Source: Caballeronia zhejiangensis (GTDB taxonomy: Bacteria; Pseudomonadota; Gammaproteobacteria; Burkholderiales; Burkholderiaceae). Taken from it: a DNA stretch of 64,000 bases. The notes beneath the pieces were generated by a model. The model was not told where the DNA came from and made no database searches. It saw nothing but the letters and a program-made list of their open reading frames with translations. The stretch covers positions 100,110 through 164,109 of the forward strand of contig NZ_JFHD01000014.1 of NCBI RefSeq assembly GCF_000698575.1, given 5' to 3'. This document shows positions 1-8,577 of the stretch, piece by piece. The translations under genes and the position numbers were made by a program. The first letter of the stretch is position 1; the number at the start of each line of letters is the position of its first letter.

Positions 1-316
1 CCATGTGCGCGTAAGCGAAGCGATGCAGCGCGTCGAGGCGATCGAGCGTGATCGCCACATCCGATTCGGCGGGCGTGATGAGCTCGACGAGCGCCTCGGA
101 GTAATCGGTCGTGATGAGCGGATGCGTCAGCGCGGAGCCGAACGAGCGCGGATGCGGCGTCATCGCCAGCTTGCCCTGCGGCGTCACGCGCAAGCTTTCT
201 TTTTCGATGCCGCGCAAGCCTTGGCGCAACGCGTCGGCATGCGGACCGGACGCGAGCGCGGCAAGCCTGCGCTCGAAAGCGCCGGCCTTGGTGTGAGCGG
301 GATTCTTGTTTGCCAT
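1..316 (-). CDS. gshA: Glutamate-cysteine ligase, N-terminal part (cut by window edge)
   Basis: First enzyme of glutathione synthesis, ligating glutamate and cysteine with ATP in the cytosol. Only the first 105 residues are in the window; the rest lies to the left. The start ATG is at 316-314. The visible part matches the proteobacterial type 1 family: GIEKESLRV near residue 36 and [19 protein letters not shown] near residue 60 align with the E. coli GshA motifs GLERETLRV and LGSALTHKWITTDFAEAL. It is read away from ada with about 250 bases between. Function is assigned from family recognition. Confidence 0.9.
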   Translation of the reverse strand, partial: MANKNPAHTKAGAFERRLAALASGPHADALRQGLRGIEKESLRVTPQGKLAMTPHPRSFGSALTHPLITTDYSEALVELITPAESDVAITLDRLDALHRFAYAHM

Positions 317-440
317 TGAAGCGTTCTGCGAGGAGCGCGAGCGCGTGTGCGCGCGGTCGTATTTTTAGGGTAGCGGGCACTTTAACATCTCGGTGTAAGG
401 CGTGCTTGGGCCCATATCAGGCAAGGGATTGCGGGTTTTT

Positions 441-473
441 CGGGAGATTCGCGGGAGATGCGCGGGAGATCCG
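441..473. repeat. Three 11-bp imperfect tandem repeats
   Basis: Three successive units CGGGAGATTCG, CGGGAGATGCG and CGGGAGATCCG lie between gshA and the end of ada, followed by a partial CGG. The period equals about one helical turn. Function unknown. Confidence 0.6.
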
Positions 474-567
474 CGGAATACGCGGCGGTGCGCTTTGGAG
501 CCGCTTGGAGCGGCTCGCGAGGACATTGAAGCGCTCGCGCGTCATGTCGACGGCGAGCGCGCCTGCT

Positions 568-1650
568 TCATGCAACCTTGTTGGTTTCGTTACGCGCGCG
601 TTCGGTTTCGAGCAGCGTTTCCTTGCGCGGCGTGCCCCAGCGATAGCCGGCGATCGCGCCATCCTTGCCGATGACGCGATGACACGGAATCGCGAGCGCC
701 ACCGGATTCGACGCGCACGCATTCGCCACCGCCCGCACCGCGCGCGGCGCGCCGAGCGATTCGGCGATCTCGGTGTAACTGCGCGTCTGCCCATACGGGA
801 TGCGCCGCAACGCGTCCCACACGCGCCGTTGAAATGCGGTCGCGCCGATGTCGAGCGGCAAATCGAAGCGCTCGCGCGTGCCTTGCAGATACGCGCGAAT
901 CTGCGCGATGAACGGCTCCAGTTTCGCGGCATCCTCGACGCGTTCGGCCTGCGCGAAATCGGCGGCGAGCTGATTGACGAGCGTGGGCGCGTCGTCGCCG
1001 AATGCGATCTTGCAGACGCCCATGTCGGTCGCGGCGATGAGCACGGCACCCAGCGGCGTCGCGGCGGTCGCGTAACGCACGGTCAGCCCAGCGCCCTGAC
1101 GCTTATACGCGGACGGCGTCATGCCGAGTTCCGCGGGCACGGCCTCGTACATGCGCGACGGCGAGCCGAAACCGGCGTCGTGCGTCGCGCGCGTGACGTC
1201 GCGGCCGCGCTGCAACGCATCGCGCAGCACGCCGGCACGCTGCGCCGCCTGATACTGACGCGGCGAAATGCCGACGATTCGCGAAAACAGGCGCTGCAGG
1301 TGAAACGGGCTGACGTGCACGGCGTCGCTCAATTGCGCGAGCGTCATGCGTTGCTGCGGATCGGCGTCGAGCACCTTGCATGCGCGCTCGACGATCGCGA
1401 GTTCGCGCGGCAGGCTCGTCGGCTGGCAGCGCTTGCACGCGCGGTATCCGGCTTGTTCGGCGGAGTCGGTCGTCGGAAAGAATTCGACGTTCTCGCGACG
1501 CGGCGCACGCGACGCGCACGACGGTCGGCAAAACACGCCGGTCGTGCGAACGGCGAAGAAGAAGGCACCGTCGGCGCGCTCGTCGCGATCGACGACGGCT
1601 TGCCAGCGGCTTTCATCGGAGGAAAAAACAGGGTTCGTGACGGTTTTCAT
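568..1650 (-). CDS. ada: Ada: DNA alkylation repair methyltransferase and AraC-type regulator
   Basis: Repairs O6-methylguanine and methylphosphotriesters by self-methylation and, once methylated, activates the adaptive response to alkylation. The 360-residue product has the N-terminal zinc domain with C41, C45, C72 and C75 (GVFCRPSC and ACKRC), an AraC-type helix-turn-helix region at about 85-185, and the methyltransferase domain with acceptor cysteine about C323 in PCHRVIG. Layout and length match E. coli Ada (354 aa). The start at 1650 was preferred to an upstream in-frame ATG at 1698 because GAGG sits 6 bases before it and the protein then begins where the family begins. Confidence 0.9.
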   Translation of the reverse strand: MKTVTNPVFSSDESRWQAVVDRDERADGAFFFAVRTTGVFCRPSCASRAPRRENVEFFPTTDSAEQAGYRACKRCQPTSLPRELAIVERACKVLDADPQQRMTLAQLSDAVHVSPFHLQRLFSRIVGISPRQYQAAQRAGVLRDALQRGRDVTRATHDAGFGSPSRMYEAVPAELGMTPSAYKRQGAGLTVRYATAATPLGAVLIAATDMGVCKIAFGDDAPTLVNQLAADFAQAERVEDAAKLEPFIAQIRAYLQGTRERFDLPLDIGATAFQRRVWDALRRIPYGQTRSYTEIAESLGAPRAVRAVANACASNPVALAIPCHRVIGKDGAIAGYRWGTPRKETLLETERARNETNKVA

Positions 1651-1804
1651 GACGACCTCGATGGCTCTTGGGTACGTGACCACTGTAGAGCCGCCCAACT
1701 GAGGTTACGCGCCGATTCTTGCTCTGTCATCGGTCCGCGAAATCCGAAAAGTGACGCTCAGATACCACAAAGGGACGCCATAGGGGTTTTTACCGAAATT
1801 TCTA

Positions 1805-1833
1805 TTGCGTCGCATCAAGTGGCTGTGTATAAT
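1805..1833 (+). promoter_or_regulatory. Strong sigma-70 promoter of a small RNA
   Basis: TTGCGT at 1805-1810 and a perfect TATAAT at 1828-1833 are separated by exactly 17 bases. Nothing protein-coding follows; a terminator lies only 41 bases beyond the -10 box, so the transcript should be a short RNA starting about 1838-1841. Confidence 0.75.
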
Positions 1834-1839
1834 TGGAAC

Positions 1840-1900
1840 TGTCTCCTCCATGTCTCCTCCTGATATGGATTCAGCCCGCCCACTAAGGCGGGCTTTTTTT
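1840..1900 (+). ncRNA. Candidate small RNA with two anti-Shine-Dalgarno motifs
   Basis: A roughly 60-nt transcription unit is bounded by a near-consensus promoter (1805-1833) and an intrinsic terminator (1874-1900). Its 5' unpaired part carries GTCTCCTCC twice (1841-1849 and 1852-1860, period 11), which is complementary to purine-rich ribosome binding sites. No start codon with a useful reading frame is present. CU-rich anti-SD small RNAs, often in multiple copies, are known from alpha- and beta-proteobacteria including Burkholderia; assignment to a named family was not possible here. It sits between the divergent 5' side of ada and the 3' end of hslU. The base-pairing role is inferred. Confidence 0.7.
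1874..1900 (+). terminator. Intrinsic terminator of the small RNA
   Basis: Perfect 7-bp stem GCCCGCC/GGCGGGC (1874-1880 with 1887-1893), 6-base loop, then seven T. Confidence 0.9.
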
Positions 1901-1936
1901 CGTCCGTGGTTTTTGCGTGTTCGAAACGTCAGCGCG

Positions 1937-1963
1937 AAAAAAACCGGGCGCGTGGCCCGGTTT
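1937..1963 (-). terminator. Intrinsic terminator after hslU
   Basis: Read on the minus strand, stem CCGGGC/GCCCGG with flanking AAA/TTT pairs is followed by seven U (A tract 1937-1943). It lies 22 bases beyond the hslU stop and closes the hslVU operon. Confidence 0.85.
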
Positions 1964-1985
1964 CTCGTAGACGATTCCGCCGCCG

Positions 1986-3338
1986 TTACAGCACGTAGCG
2001 CGACAAATCCTCGTCTTGCGCCACATCGCCGAGCGCGCGTTCCACATACGGCGCGTCGATTCGCACAGGCTTGCCGGCATGATTGCCCGCCGCGAACGAC
2101 ACTTCTTCGAGCAGCTTCTCGATCACCGTATAAAGCCGCCGCGCGCCGATATTCTCGGTCTTCTCATTCACCGAAAACGCGATTTCCGCGAGACGCCGGA
2201 TGCCGTCTTCCGCAAAGTCGAGCTCGACGCCTTCGGTCGCCAGCAGCGCCTTGTACTGCTTGACGAGACTCGCATCGGTCGAATTCAGGATCGATTCGAA
2301 ATCGCCGACGGACAGCGAATCCAGCTCGACGCGAATCGGAAAGCGCCCCTGCAGTTCGGGAATCAGATCGCTCGGTTTGGCGAGATGAAACGCGCCGCTC
2401 GCGATGAACAGGATGTGATCGGTCTTGATCATCCCATACTTCGTGTTGATGGTCGTGCCTTCGACGAGCGGCAGCAGGTCGCGCTGCACGCCCGCGCGCG
2501 AGACTTCGGCGCCGCCCGTCTCGCTGCGCGACGCGATCTTGTCGATCTCATCGAGAAACACGATGCCGTTCTGCTCGACGTTCTGCACCGCCTTGCTCTT
2601 GACCTCTTCGTCGTTGAGCATCTTGCTGGCTTCTTCGTCGGTCAGCAGCTTGAGCGCTTCCTTGACCTTCACCTTGCGGCGCGTCTTCTTGCCGCCGCCG
2701 ATGTTCGCGAACATCGAGCGAATCTGTTCGGTCATGTCTTCCATGCCCGGCGGCCCCATGATGTCCATGCCGACTTGCGGCATTTCCACATCGAGCTCGA
2801 TTTCCTTGTCGTCGAGCGCGCCTTCGCGCAGGCGCTTGCGGAAAGTCTGACGCGTGGCGTTGTCGCCGCCTTCGCTGCCCGACGACTCGATCGCGTTCGT
2901 GGCGCCGAATCCGACCGGCCGCGCCGTCGGCAGAAGAATGTCGAGGATGCGGTCTTCCGCGCGATCTTCGGCCTTCGTGCGGACTTTCTTCATCTCGGAT
3001 TCGCGCGTCTGCTTCACGGAAATCTCGATCAGATCGCGCACGATGCTGTCCACGTCGCGGCCCACGTAGCCCACTTCGGTGAACTTGGTCGCTTCGATCT
3101 TGATGAACGGCGCGTCCGCGAGCTTGGCGAGACGCCGCGCGATTTCGGTTTTGCCGACGCCCGTCGGCCCGATCATCAGAATGTTCTTCGGCGTGATCTC
3201 CTGACGCAGCGGCTCGGCGACCTGCTGACGGCGCCAGCGGTTGCGCAGCGCGACGGCAACCGCCTTCTTCGCGCGCCCCTGGCCGATGATGTGCTTGTCG
3301 AGTTCGGAGACGATTTCGGAGGGAGTCATGGTGGTCAT
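1986..3338 (-). CDS. hslU: HslU, ATPase subunit of the HslUV protease
   Basis: AAA+ unfoldase that feeds substrates into the HslV peptidase; cytosolic heat-shock protease. The 450-residue product has Walker A GPTGVGKT at 58-65, Walker [10 protein letters not shown], an intermediate (I) domain between them, and the C-terminal tail EDLSRYVL that docks into HslV. Length agrees with the family (about 440-450). It is 12 bases downstream of hslV in the usual order hslV-hslU. A second possible start is Met4. Confidence 0.97.
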   Translation of the reverse strand: MTTMTPSEIVSELDKHIIGQGRAKKAVAVALRNRWRRQQVAEPLRQEITPKNILMIGPTGVGKTEIARRLAKLADAPFIKIEATKFTEVGYVGRDVDSIVRDLIEISVKQTRESEMKKVRTKAEDRAEDRILDILLPTARPVGFGATNAIESSGSEGGDNATRQTFRKRLREGALDDKEIELDVEMPQVGMDIMGPPGMEDMTEQIRSMFANIGGGKKTRRKVKVKEALKLLTDEEASKMLNDEEVKSKAVQNVEQNGIVFLDEIDKIASRSETGGAEVSRAGVQRDLLPLVEGTTINTKYGMIKTDHILFIASGAFHLAKPSDLIPELQGRFPIRVELDSLSVGDFESILNSTDASLVKQYKALLATEGVELDFAEDGIRRLAEIAFSVNEKTENIGARRLYTVIEKLLEEVSFAAGNHAGKPVRIDAPYVERALGDVAQDEDLSRYVL

Positions 3339-3350
3339 CGCAAAAGTCCT

Positions 3351-3887
3351 TTATTCGATCGTCTCGATGACGCGATTGTGGTTGGTGTAGATGCACATGT
3401 CGCCGGCGATGGTCAGCGCCTTCTCGACGATGTCGCGCGGCGAGAGATCGGTGTTCTCAATGAGCGCCTGCGCCGCAGCCTGCGCATAGGCGCCGCCCGA
3501 GCCGATCGCCGCGATGCCGCGCTCCGGATCGAGCACGTCGCCGTTGCCGGTGATGACGAGCGTGTTGTCCTTGTCGGCGGTGATGAGCATGGCTTCGAGG
3601 CGTCGCAGCATGCGATCGGTGCGCCAGTCTTTCGCCAGTTCGACGGCGGCGCGCGTCAGATTGCCCTGATGCTTCTCGAGTTTGGCTTCGAAGCGGTCGA
3701 GCAGCGAGAACGCGTCGGCCGTGCCGCCGGCGAAGCCGACCAGCACCTTGCCGCCATAGATGCGGCGCACCTTCTTCGCGCCCCCTTTCATGACGATATT
3801 GCCGAGCGTCACCTGACCATCGCCGCCCAGCGCGACCTTGCCGTCGCGGCGCACGGAGACGATGGTCGTGCCGTGAAATTGTTCCAT
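3351..3887 (-). CDS. hslV: HslV, peptidase subunit of the HslUV protease
   Basis: N-terminal threonine peptidase of the two-ring HslUV protease. The 178-residue product starts MEQFHG followed by TTIVSV, so Thr7 would be exposed as the nucleophile after removal of a six-residue propeptide, typical of beta-proteobacteria. [11 protein letters not shown] and the C-terminal [10 protein letters not shown] fit the family. The start at 3887 was chosen over in-frame upstream starts because it has AAGGAAC eight bases before it and gives the family length. First gene of the hslVU operon. Confidence 0.97.
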   Translation of the reverse strand: MEQFHGTTIVSVRRDGKVALGGDGQVTLGNIVMKGGAKKVRRIYGGKVLVGFAGGTADAFSLLDRFEAKLEKHQGNLTRAAVELAKDWRTDRMLRRLEAMLITADKDNTLVITGNGDVLDPERGIAAIGSGGAYAQAAAQALIENTDLSPRDIVEKALTIAGDMCIYTNHNRVIETIE

Positions 3888-4123
3888 GTGCGTTCCTTGG
3901 ATAAACAGACGATGCGTGGCGATGAAAGTCCGCCGCGCAGTCGAGAATTCGATGGAGTGCACGGCGCGGGGTTCCGTCGGGCGTGAGGCCCGAGGCGGAC
4001 GGCGCCGCGCTCGCGCTTGCCGCGATGAAGCTTTTGCGGCGCGCGTCGGATTCATTTTAGGGCGACGCCGGATTTATCAAGGCGTACGGTATCGGCGCTC
4101 GCCGTTTTTACCGGGCACAAAGC

Positions 4124-4155
4124 AAAAAAGGCATCCCTTCGTTGGATGCCTTTTT
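4124..4155 (-). terminator. Bidirectional intrinsic terminator after dksA
   Basis: Stem GGCATCC/GGATGCC (4130-4136 with 4144-4150) is flanked by six A on the left and five T on the right, so it can work on either strand. It ends the dksA transcript; the remaining 3888-4244 region contains no supported gene and presumably the hslVU promoter, not recognised. Confidence 0.85.
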
Positions 4156-4244
4156 GCCGATGCGACTGCTTCTGCACAACTTTTTTGCGGCGGCGTCTTC
4201 CCCGTTGCGGGCGGTCCCGCGACGCTCGCCTGCCGGCAGCGATT

Positions 4245-4661
4245 TCAGTCGCCGAACAGCTTCTGACGCAGTTCGCGGCGTTCCTGCGCTTCGAGCGACA
4301 GCGTGGCGGTCGGACGCGCGAGCAGGCGCGGAATGCCGATCGGCTCGCCGGTCTCTTCGCACCAGCCGTAATCGCCGGACTCGATGCGCGCGAGCGACTG
4401 CTGCACCTTCTTCAGAAGCTTGCGTTCGCGATCGCGCGTGCGCAGTTCCAGTGCATGTTCTTCCTCGATGGTCGCGCGGTCCGCCGGGTCCGGCACGATC
4501 ACCGTTTCCCGCAGGTTCTCGGTCGTCTGGCCGGCATTCTTCAGAATGTCCGCTTGCAACTGTTCGAGCCGGTTCTTGAAGAAGGCGAGTTGATCCTCGT
4601 TCATGTAGTCCTTCTCGCTCATCTTCAGGATTTCGGCTTCGGTCAAGAGTTTCGTTGTCAT
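4245..4661 (-). CDS. dksA: DksA, RNA polymerase secondary-channel regulator (cysteine-poor type)
   Basis: Binds the RNA polymerase secondary channel and works with ppGpp to retune rRNA and amino acid promoters. The 138-residue protein has the coiled-coil region (about 25-100, with DPADRA at the acidic tip near residue 57) and the degenerate zinc-finger region. Only one of the four zinc cysteines is kept: CEET in place of CxxC, and SLEA in place of the second pair. Such zinc-independent forms are usual in beta-proteobacteria. It lies alone between terminators, downstream of a long 568-base non-coding stretch. Confidence 0.93.
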   Translation of the reverse strand: MTTKLLTEAEILKMSEKDYMNEDQLAFFKNRLEQLQADILKNAGQTTENLRETVIVPDPADRATIEEEHALELRTRDRERKLLKKVQQSLARIESGDYGWCEETGEPIGIPRLLARPTATLSLEAQERRELRQKLFGD

Positions 4662-5129
4662 CAGCTTGCTTCTTCAATGTAGGGCGATGTCTTCGCAACG
4701 CCCGCACTTGCGTTACCCGCATTCAGCGCATCCGTACGCTAGGGGCTACGCGACACGTCGATGCGGGGCCGAACTCCTCTGGAAACCGATATTGGATGAT
4801 GCTCCGGAAGACCGGGCGCATTCGCATGGCCCCGGATTTCCGGCCCCGGTGCTTTGACTTGATTTGCCTTCCCCCGGCAAATCGAGGCATCGTCCCGACG
4901 GGACATCCCTTCTCCCAAGATCCGCTGGCCGAGCGCCTCGAAGACGCGCATTCAGCGGAACTGCCCTTCTCCAGTGGGGCTGTATTGTAACTGAACCGCA
5001 AATTCCAACTAAACCTACGGAAAACCCTGTCGATTTGCGCCGGAATTTCAAAAATATAACGCCTGAACGCGCAAAAAGCGATGACGCTTGGTGGGCGCGA
5101 CTACATACGCGCACCGAAAGTCGGACATG
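4662..5129. other. Non-coding region upstream of dksA
   Basis: No convincing gene. On the minus strand a TACAAT element at about 4984-4989 could serve a dksA promoter with a long leader, though the -35 match is weak. A clear 8-bp hairpin, GATTTGCC/GGCAAATC (4861-4868 with 4876-4883), lies inside that putative leader. Its function is unknown. Confidence 0.4.
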
Positions 5130-5164
5130 AAAAACGCCGCGCGCGAGCCCTTCGCGGCGGCGTT
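5130..5164 (-). terminator. Intrinsic terminator after the COG0523 GTPase gene
   Basis: On the minus strand stem AACGCCGC/GCGGCGTT (5157-5164 with 5133-5140) runs into a short U tract (A at 5130-5134). It lies 66 bases past the stop at 5230. Confidence 0.75.
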
Positions 5165-5229
5165 CTGTGTCAGTGCCCGTTTTGTCGCCCCGCGTGATTC
5201 ACGGCAATCCAAGCGAGATGCATGCCGGA

Positions 5230-6303
5230 TTACTTCACCAGGCAGGCGTCGAGGCCGTCGGTGATCAGATCCTTCGGCAGTTCGATGCCGATGAACACCA
5301 TCTTGCTGTTCTTCTTCTCGATCGGCATCCACTTGCCGGCGAGATCGCTGCCCATCATCTGATGCACGCCCTGGAACACGACCTTGCGATCGACGCCCTT
5401 CATATAGAGCACGCCCTTGTAGCGCAACAGGCGCTCGCCATAAATCTGCAGAATGCCGCCGAGGAAGTCTTCGAGGCGGTTCGGATCGAACGGCTTGTCG
5501 CTGCGATACACGAACGACTTGATCTTGTCGTCGTGATGCGCGTGATGATGATGGTGATGCCCGTGCTCGTGATCGTGGCTGTGGTCGTGACCGCAGGTCG
5601 AATGATCGTGATCGTGATCATGGTCATGCGCGTGCTCATGATCGTGATCGTCTTCCGCGAGGAAATCCGAATCGATCTCGAGCTTCGAGTTCAGATTGAA
5701 GCCGCGCAGATCGAAAATTTCCTTGATGTCTGCGTCGCCGAAATTCACGACCTTGATCGCCGCGCGCGGGTTCATGTGCAGCAGGCGATGCTTCAGCGCT
5801 TCGAGTTCGTCGGCGGAAACGAGATCGGATTTCGTGATGAACAGGCGATCCGCGAAGCCGACCTGACGCTGCACCACCTCGTGCTGGTCGAGCTGCGCAT
5901 TCGCGTGCTTCGCGTCGACGAGCGTGATGATCGCGTCGAGCAGGAATTCGTCGGCGACGGTGTTGTCCATGAAGAACGTCTGCGCGACCGGACCCGGATT
6001 CGCGAGGCCGGTGGTTTCGATCACGACGCGGTCGAAATCGAGCGTGCCCGCCTTCTTGCGGTTCGCGAGGTCTTCGAGCGCGCGCGCGAGGTCGCCGCGG
6101 ATCGTGCAGCAGATGCAGCCGTTGCTCATCTGGATGATCTGCTCGTTCGTCTCCTGCACGAGGATCTCGTTGTCGATGTTCTCTTCGCCGAACTCGTTCT
6201 CGATCACGGCGATCTTCATGCCGTGCTTCTCGTTCAGGATGCGCTTGAGCAGCGTGGTTTTGCCGCTGCCCAAAAAGCCGGTCAGGATGGTTACGGGAAT
6301 CAT
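5230..6303 (-). CDS. COG0523 (CobW/ZigA-like) metallochaperone GTPase with histidine-rich loop
   Basis: G3E-family GTPase that delivers metal, most likely zinc, to client proteins. The 357-residue product has Walker A FLGSGKTT at 10-17, the family metal-binding motif GCICC at 62-66, ETTGLANP, TKSD as the guanine-specificity motif, and a C-terminal CobW domain. Between the two domains (about 217-257) is a low-complexity His/Asp loop with repeated DHDH units and a run of six histidines plus one CGHDH unit. The family includes zinc-starvation proteins under Zur control; no clear Zur box was seen in the 110 bases upstream. Confidence 0.85.
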   Translation of the reverse strand: MIPVTILTGFLGSGKTTLLKRILNEKHGMKIAVIENEFGEENIDNEILVQETNEQIIQMSNGCICCTIRGDLARALEDLANRKKAGTLDFDRVVIETTGLANPGPVAQTFFMDNTVADEFLLDAIITLVDAKHANAQLDQHEVVQRQVGFADRLFITKSDLVSADELEALKHRLLHMNPRAAIKVVNFGDADIKEIFDLRGFNLNSKLEIDSDFLAEDDHDHEHAHDHDHDHDHSTCGHDHSHDHEHGHHHHHHAHHDDKIKSFVYRSDKPFDPNRLEDFLGGILQIYGERLLRYKGVLYMKGVDRKVVFQGVHQMMGSDLAGKWMPIEKKNSKMVFIGIELPKDLITDGLDACLVK

Positions 6304-6413
6304 GGTGTCGCCTTTTAAGTTCGGGGAACGCGCGGAATCGAATATTGGAACATATTTGCGGAGCCGACGCTTCGTGCGCCCTTCGCTCGCGAATCGCCCT
6401 TAACTGGGGCCGA

Positions 6414-7613
6414 TCACGCGATTTGCAACAGCAGCCCTTTCAGATACTCGCCTTCCGGAAACGCCGTCAGCAACGGATGATCCACGCCCGCGCCGAGCCG
6501 CTTGAGGATGCGCGCATCGGCGCGTGCGTCGGCCGCCGCGCTCGCGACGATCTTCTGGAACAAGTCGGCATCGATCGCGCCGGAACATGAGTACGTGAAA
6601 AGCAGGCCGCCTGGACGCAGCAACTTGAAGCCGCTCAGATTGATGTCCTTGTACGCGCGCGCGGCGCGATCGACGGTTTCCTTCGACGGCGCGAACTTCG
6701 GCGGATCGAGCACGATCAGGTCGAAGCGCCGGCCTTCGTCGTAGAGACGGCGCAGCGTCTTGAACGCATCGGCGTCGAGCCATTCGGCTTTCTCCGCGTC
6801 GAAGCTGTTGGCCTTCACGTTCTCCCGCGCGAGCGCGAGCGCTTCGCCCGATGAATCGACGGAGACCACGCGCGTCGCCCCGCCTTTCAGCGCGGCCAGC
6901 GAGAATCCGCCCGTGTAGCAGAAGCAGTTGAGCACTTCGCGGCCTTGCGCGTTCTGCGCAACGAGCACGCGGTTGTCGCGCTGATCGACGTAAAAGCCCG
7001 TCTTGTGGCCATTGCGCACGTCGACGTGATAGCGCACGCCGCATTCGTTCGCGATGAGCGTCGCCGGAGGCGCGTCGCCGGCGAGCACGCCGGTCGTCTG
7101 TTCGAGACCTTCCTTCTGGCGGATCGACACGTCCGAGCGCTCGTAGACGTTCGCGCAACCGGTCGCATCGACGAGCGCCTGCACGATCGCGGCTTTCCAT
7201 GACTCGACGCCCGTCGCCATGAACTGGCAGACGAGCTGTGCGTGATCGCCGGTATCCGCGACGTAGTAATCGACGATCAGGCCCGGCAAGCCGTCCGCTT
7301 CGCCGAATATGAGGCGCGTCGCGCCGGTGTCCTTGACCATCGTGCGCCGATGCCCGAGCGCGCGCTGCACGCGGCGCTTGAAGAACGCGTGGTCGATGGG
7401 CTCGCTTTCATCGAACGTCCAGACGCGCGCGCGAATCTGCGATTGCGGGCTGTACGACGCGCGCGCGAGAAAGCGTCCGTCGGCCGCGCGAATGACGACC
7501 GTCGCGCCCGGCGCGGGATTGCCGTCGATGCGCGCGATGGCGTTCGCATAAATCCACGGATGGCGGCGGACGAGCGACTTGTCCTTCGCCGGTTTGAGCG
7601 TGATGGTGTCCAT
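6414..7613 (-). CDS. rlmI: 23S rRNA (cytosine-1962-C5) methyltransferase RlmI-like
   Basis: SAM-dependent methyltransferase of the RlmI/YccW family acting on 23S rRNA. The 399-residue product has an N-terminal PUA-like RNA-binding domain (about 1-70), a central EEHGFR-type domain, and a Rossmann methyltransferase domain with NCFCYTGGFSLAAL as the SAM motif and VLDPPKFAPSK as the DPPxF motif. SCSG near residue 330 is the conserved cysteine segment of this group. Length and domain order match the family. It stands between the COG0523 gene and xerC, all on the minus strand. Confidence 0.9.
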   Translation of the reverse strand: MDTITLKPAKDKSLVRRHPWIYANAIARIDGNPAPGATVVIRAADGRFLARASYSPQSQIRARVWTFDESEPIDHAFFKRRVQRALGHRRTMVKDTGATRLIFGEADGLPGLIVDYYVADTGDHAQLVCQFMATGVESWKAAIVQALVDATGCANVYERSDVSIRQKEGLEQTTGVLAGDAPPATLIANECGVRYHVDVRNGHKTGFYVDQRDNRVLVAQNAQGREVLNCFCYTGGFSLAALKGGATRVVSVDSSGEALALARENVKANSFDAEKAEWLDADAFKTLRRLYDEGRRFDLIVLDPPKFAPSKETVDRAARAYKDINLSGFKLLRPGGLLFTYSCSGAIDADLFQKIVASAAADARADARILKRLGAGVDHPLLTAFPEGEYLKGLLLQIA

Positions 7614-7648
7614 TGCAAGCCGAGGCGGCGCGCAGGGCGCTCGCGGAG

Positions 7649-8575
7649 TTAATCGCGCTTCTTCGCGCGCGGGTGCGCCGCATCGTAGACGCGGGCGAGA
7701 TGCTGAAAATCGAGCGATGTATAAATCTGCGTGGCCGTGATGCTTGCATGGCCGAGCAGTTCCTGCACCGCGCGCAGGTCGCCGCTCGATTGCAGGACGT
7801 GCGTGGCGAACGAATGCCGCAGCACATGCGGATGCACATTCGACGGAATGCCCGCGAGCAGCGCGAGCCGCTTCACGCGTTCGCGCACCACGCCGGGCGA
7901 CATGCGGTTGCCGCGCACCGAGAGAAAGAGCGCGTGCGGTTCGAGCTTGACGAATTCGTCGCGCACGGCGATCCAGGCGCGCAGCGCTTCGACCGCCTTG
8001 CTGCCGACCGGCACTTTGCGCATCCGCTTACCTTTGCCGAGCACCGTGACTTCGGCGCCTTCCAGATCGATCCAGCCTTCGGACCGGTGTTCGGCAGTGT
8101 CGACGTGGCGAACGTCCAGCCCGACCAGTTCCGCGAGCCGCAGACCCGACGAGTAGAACAGTTCGAGTATCGCGTGATCGCGCAGCGCTTCGGTCGTATC
8201 GGCTTGCGGCGCGTCCATCAGCCTCGCGGCGTCATCGACGGAGAGCGCCTTCGGCAGCGTCTTTTCGCGCTTGGGCGCGCGCACCGTCGCGACCGGATTC
8301 GCGGGCATCTCGACGCGCTCGGCGAGCCATCGATAGAACGCGCGCCATGCCGACAGCCGATGCGCGATCGAACGCGACGATAATCCGCTCGCGTGCGCGC
8401 GCACGACCGCGCCGCGAATATCGGCGGATGTGAGCGATTCCAGTGGACGATCCTTGGCGAGCGCGCGCAGCTCGCTCAACTCGTGCGTATAGCCGCGCAG
8501 CGTGTGCTCGGAAAGATGCCGCTGATGCTCGAGCATCGCGAGATAGTCGGCGATCACGTCGGCGGCGGCGTTCAT
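7649..8575 (-). CDS. xerC: Tyrosine recombinase XerC
   Basis: Works with XerD to resolve chromosome dimers at dif. The 308-residue product has the SAM-like core-binding N-terminus (to about 95) and the catalytic domain with the Arg of SGLRLAELVGL, the HVLRHSFATH box, GHASI and the nucleophile Tyr in TATQIYTSL. The start at 8575 (MNAAADV) leaves a 2-base gap to the DUF484 gene. A longer in-frame extension upstream is only antisense to that gene. Gene order dapF-DUF484-xerC is the same as in gamma-proteobacteria. Confidence 0.95.
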   Translation of the reverse strand: MNAAADVIADYLAMLEHQRHLSEHTLRGYTHELSELRALAKDRPLESLTSADIRGAVVRAHASGLSSRSIAHRLSAWRAFYRWLAERVEMPANPVATVRAPKREKTLPKALSVDDAARLMDAPQADTTEALRDHAILELFYSSGLRLAELVGLDVRHVDTAEHRSEGWIDLEGAEVTVLGKGKRMRKVPVGSKAVEALRAWIAVRDEFVKLEPHALFLSVRGNRMSPGVVRERVKRLALLAGIPSNVHPHVLRHSFATHVLQSSGDLRAVQELLGHASITATQIYTSLDFQHLARVYDAAHPRAKKRD

Positions 8576-8577
8576 CG

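Noticed and set aside
310..1863. A plus-strand frame of over 500 codons opposite ada
   Set aside because: Arg/Ala-rich shadow of the real minus-strand gene; typical of high-GC DNA with open antisense frames.
2016..3986. A 656-codon plus-strand frame opposite hslU and hslV
   Set aside because: Fully antisense to two well recognised genes, with composition of a codon-complement artefact.
6304..6413. Zur box upstream of the COG0523 gene
   Set aside because: The AT-rich sequence GAATATTGGAACATATTT does not fit the Zur palindrome well enough.
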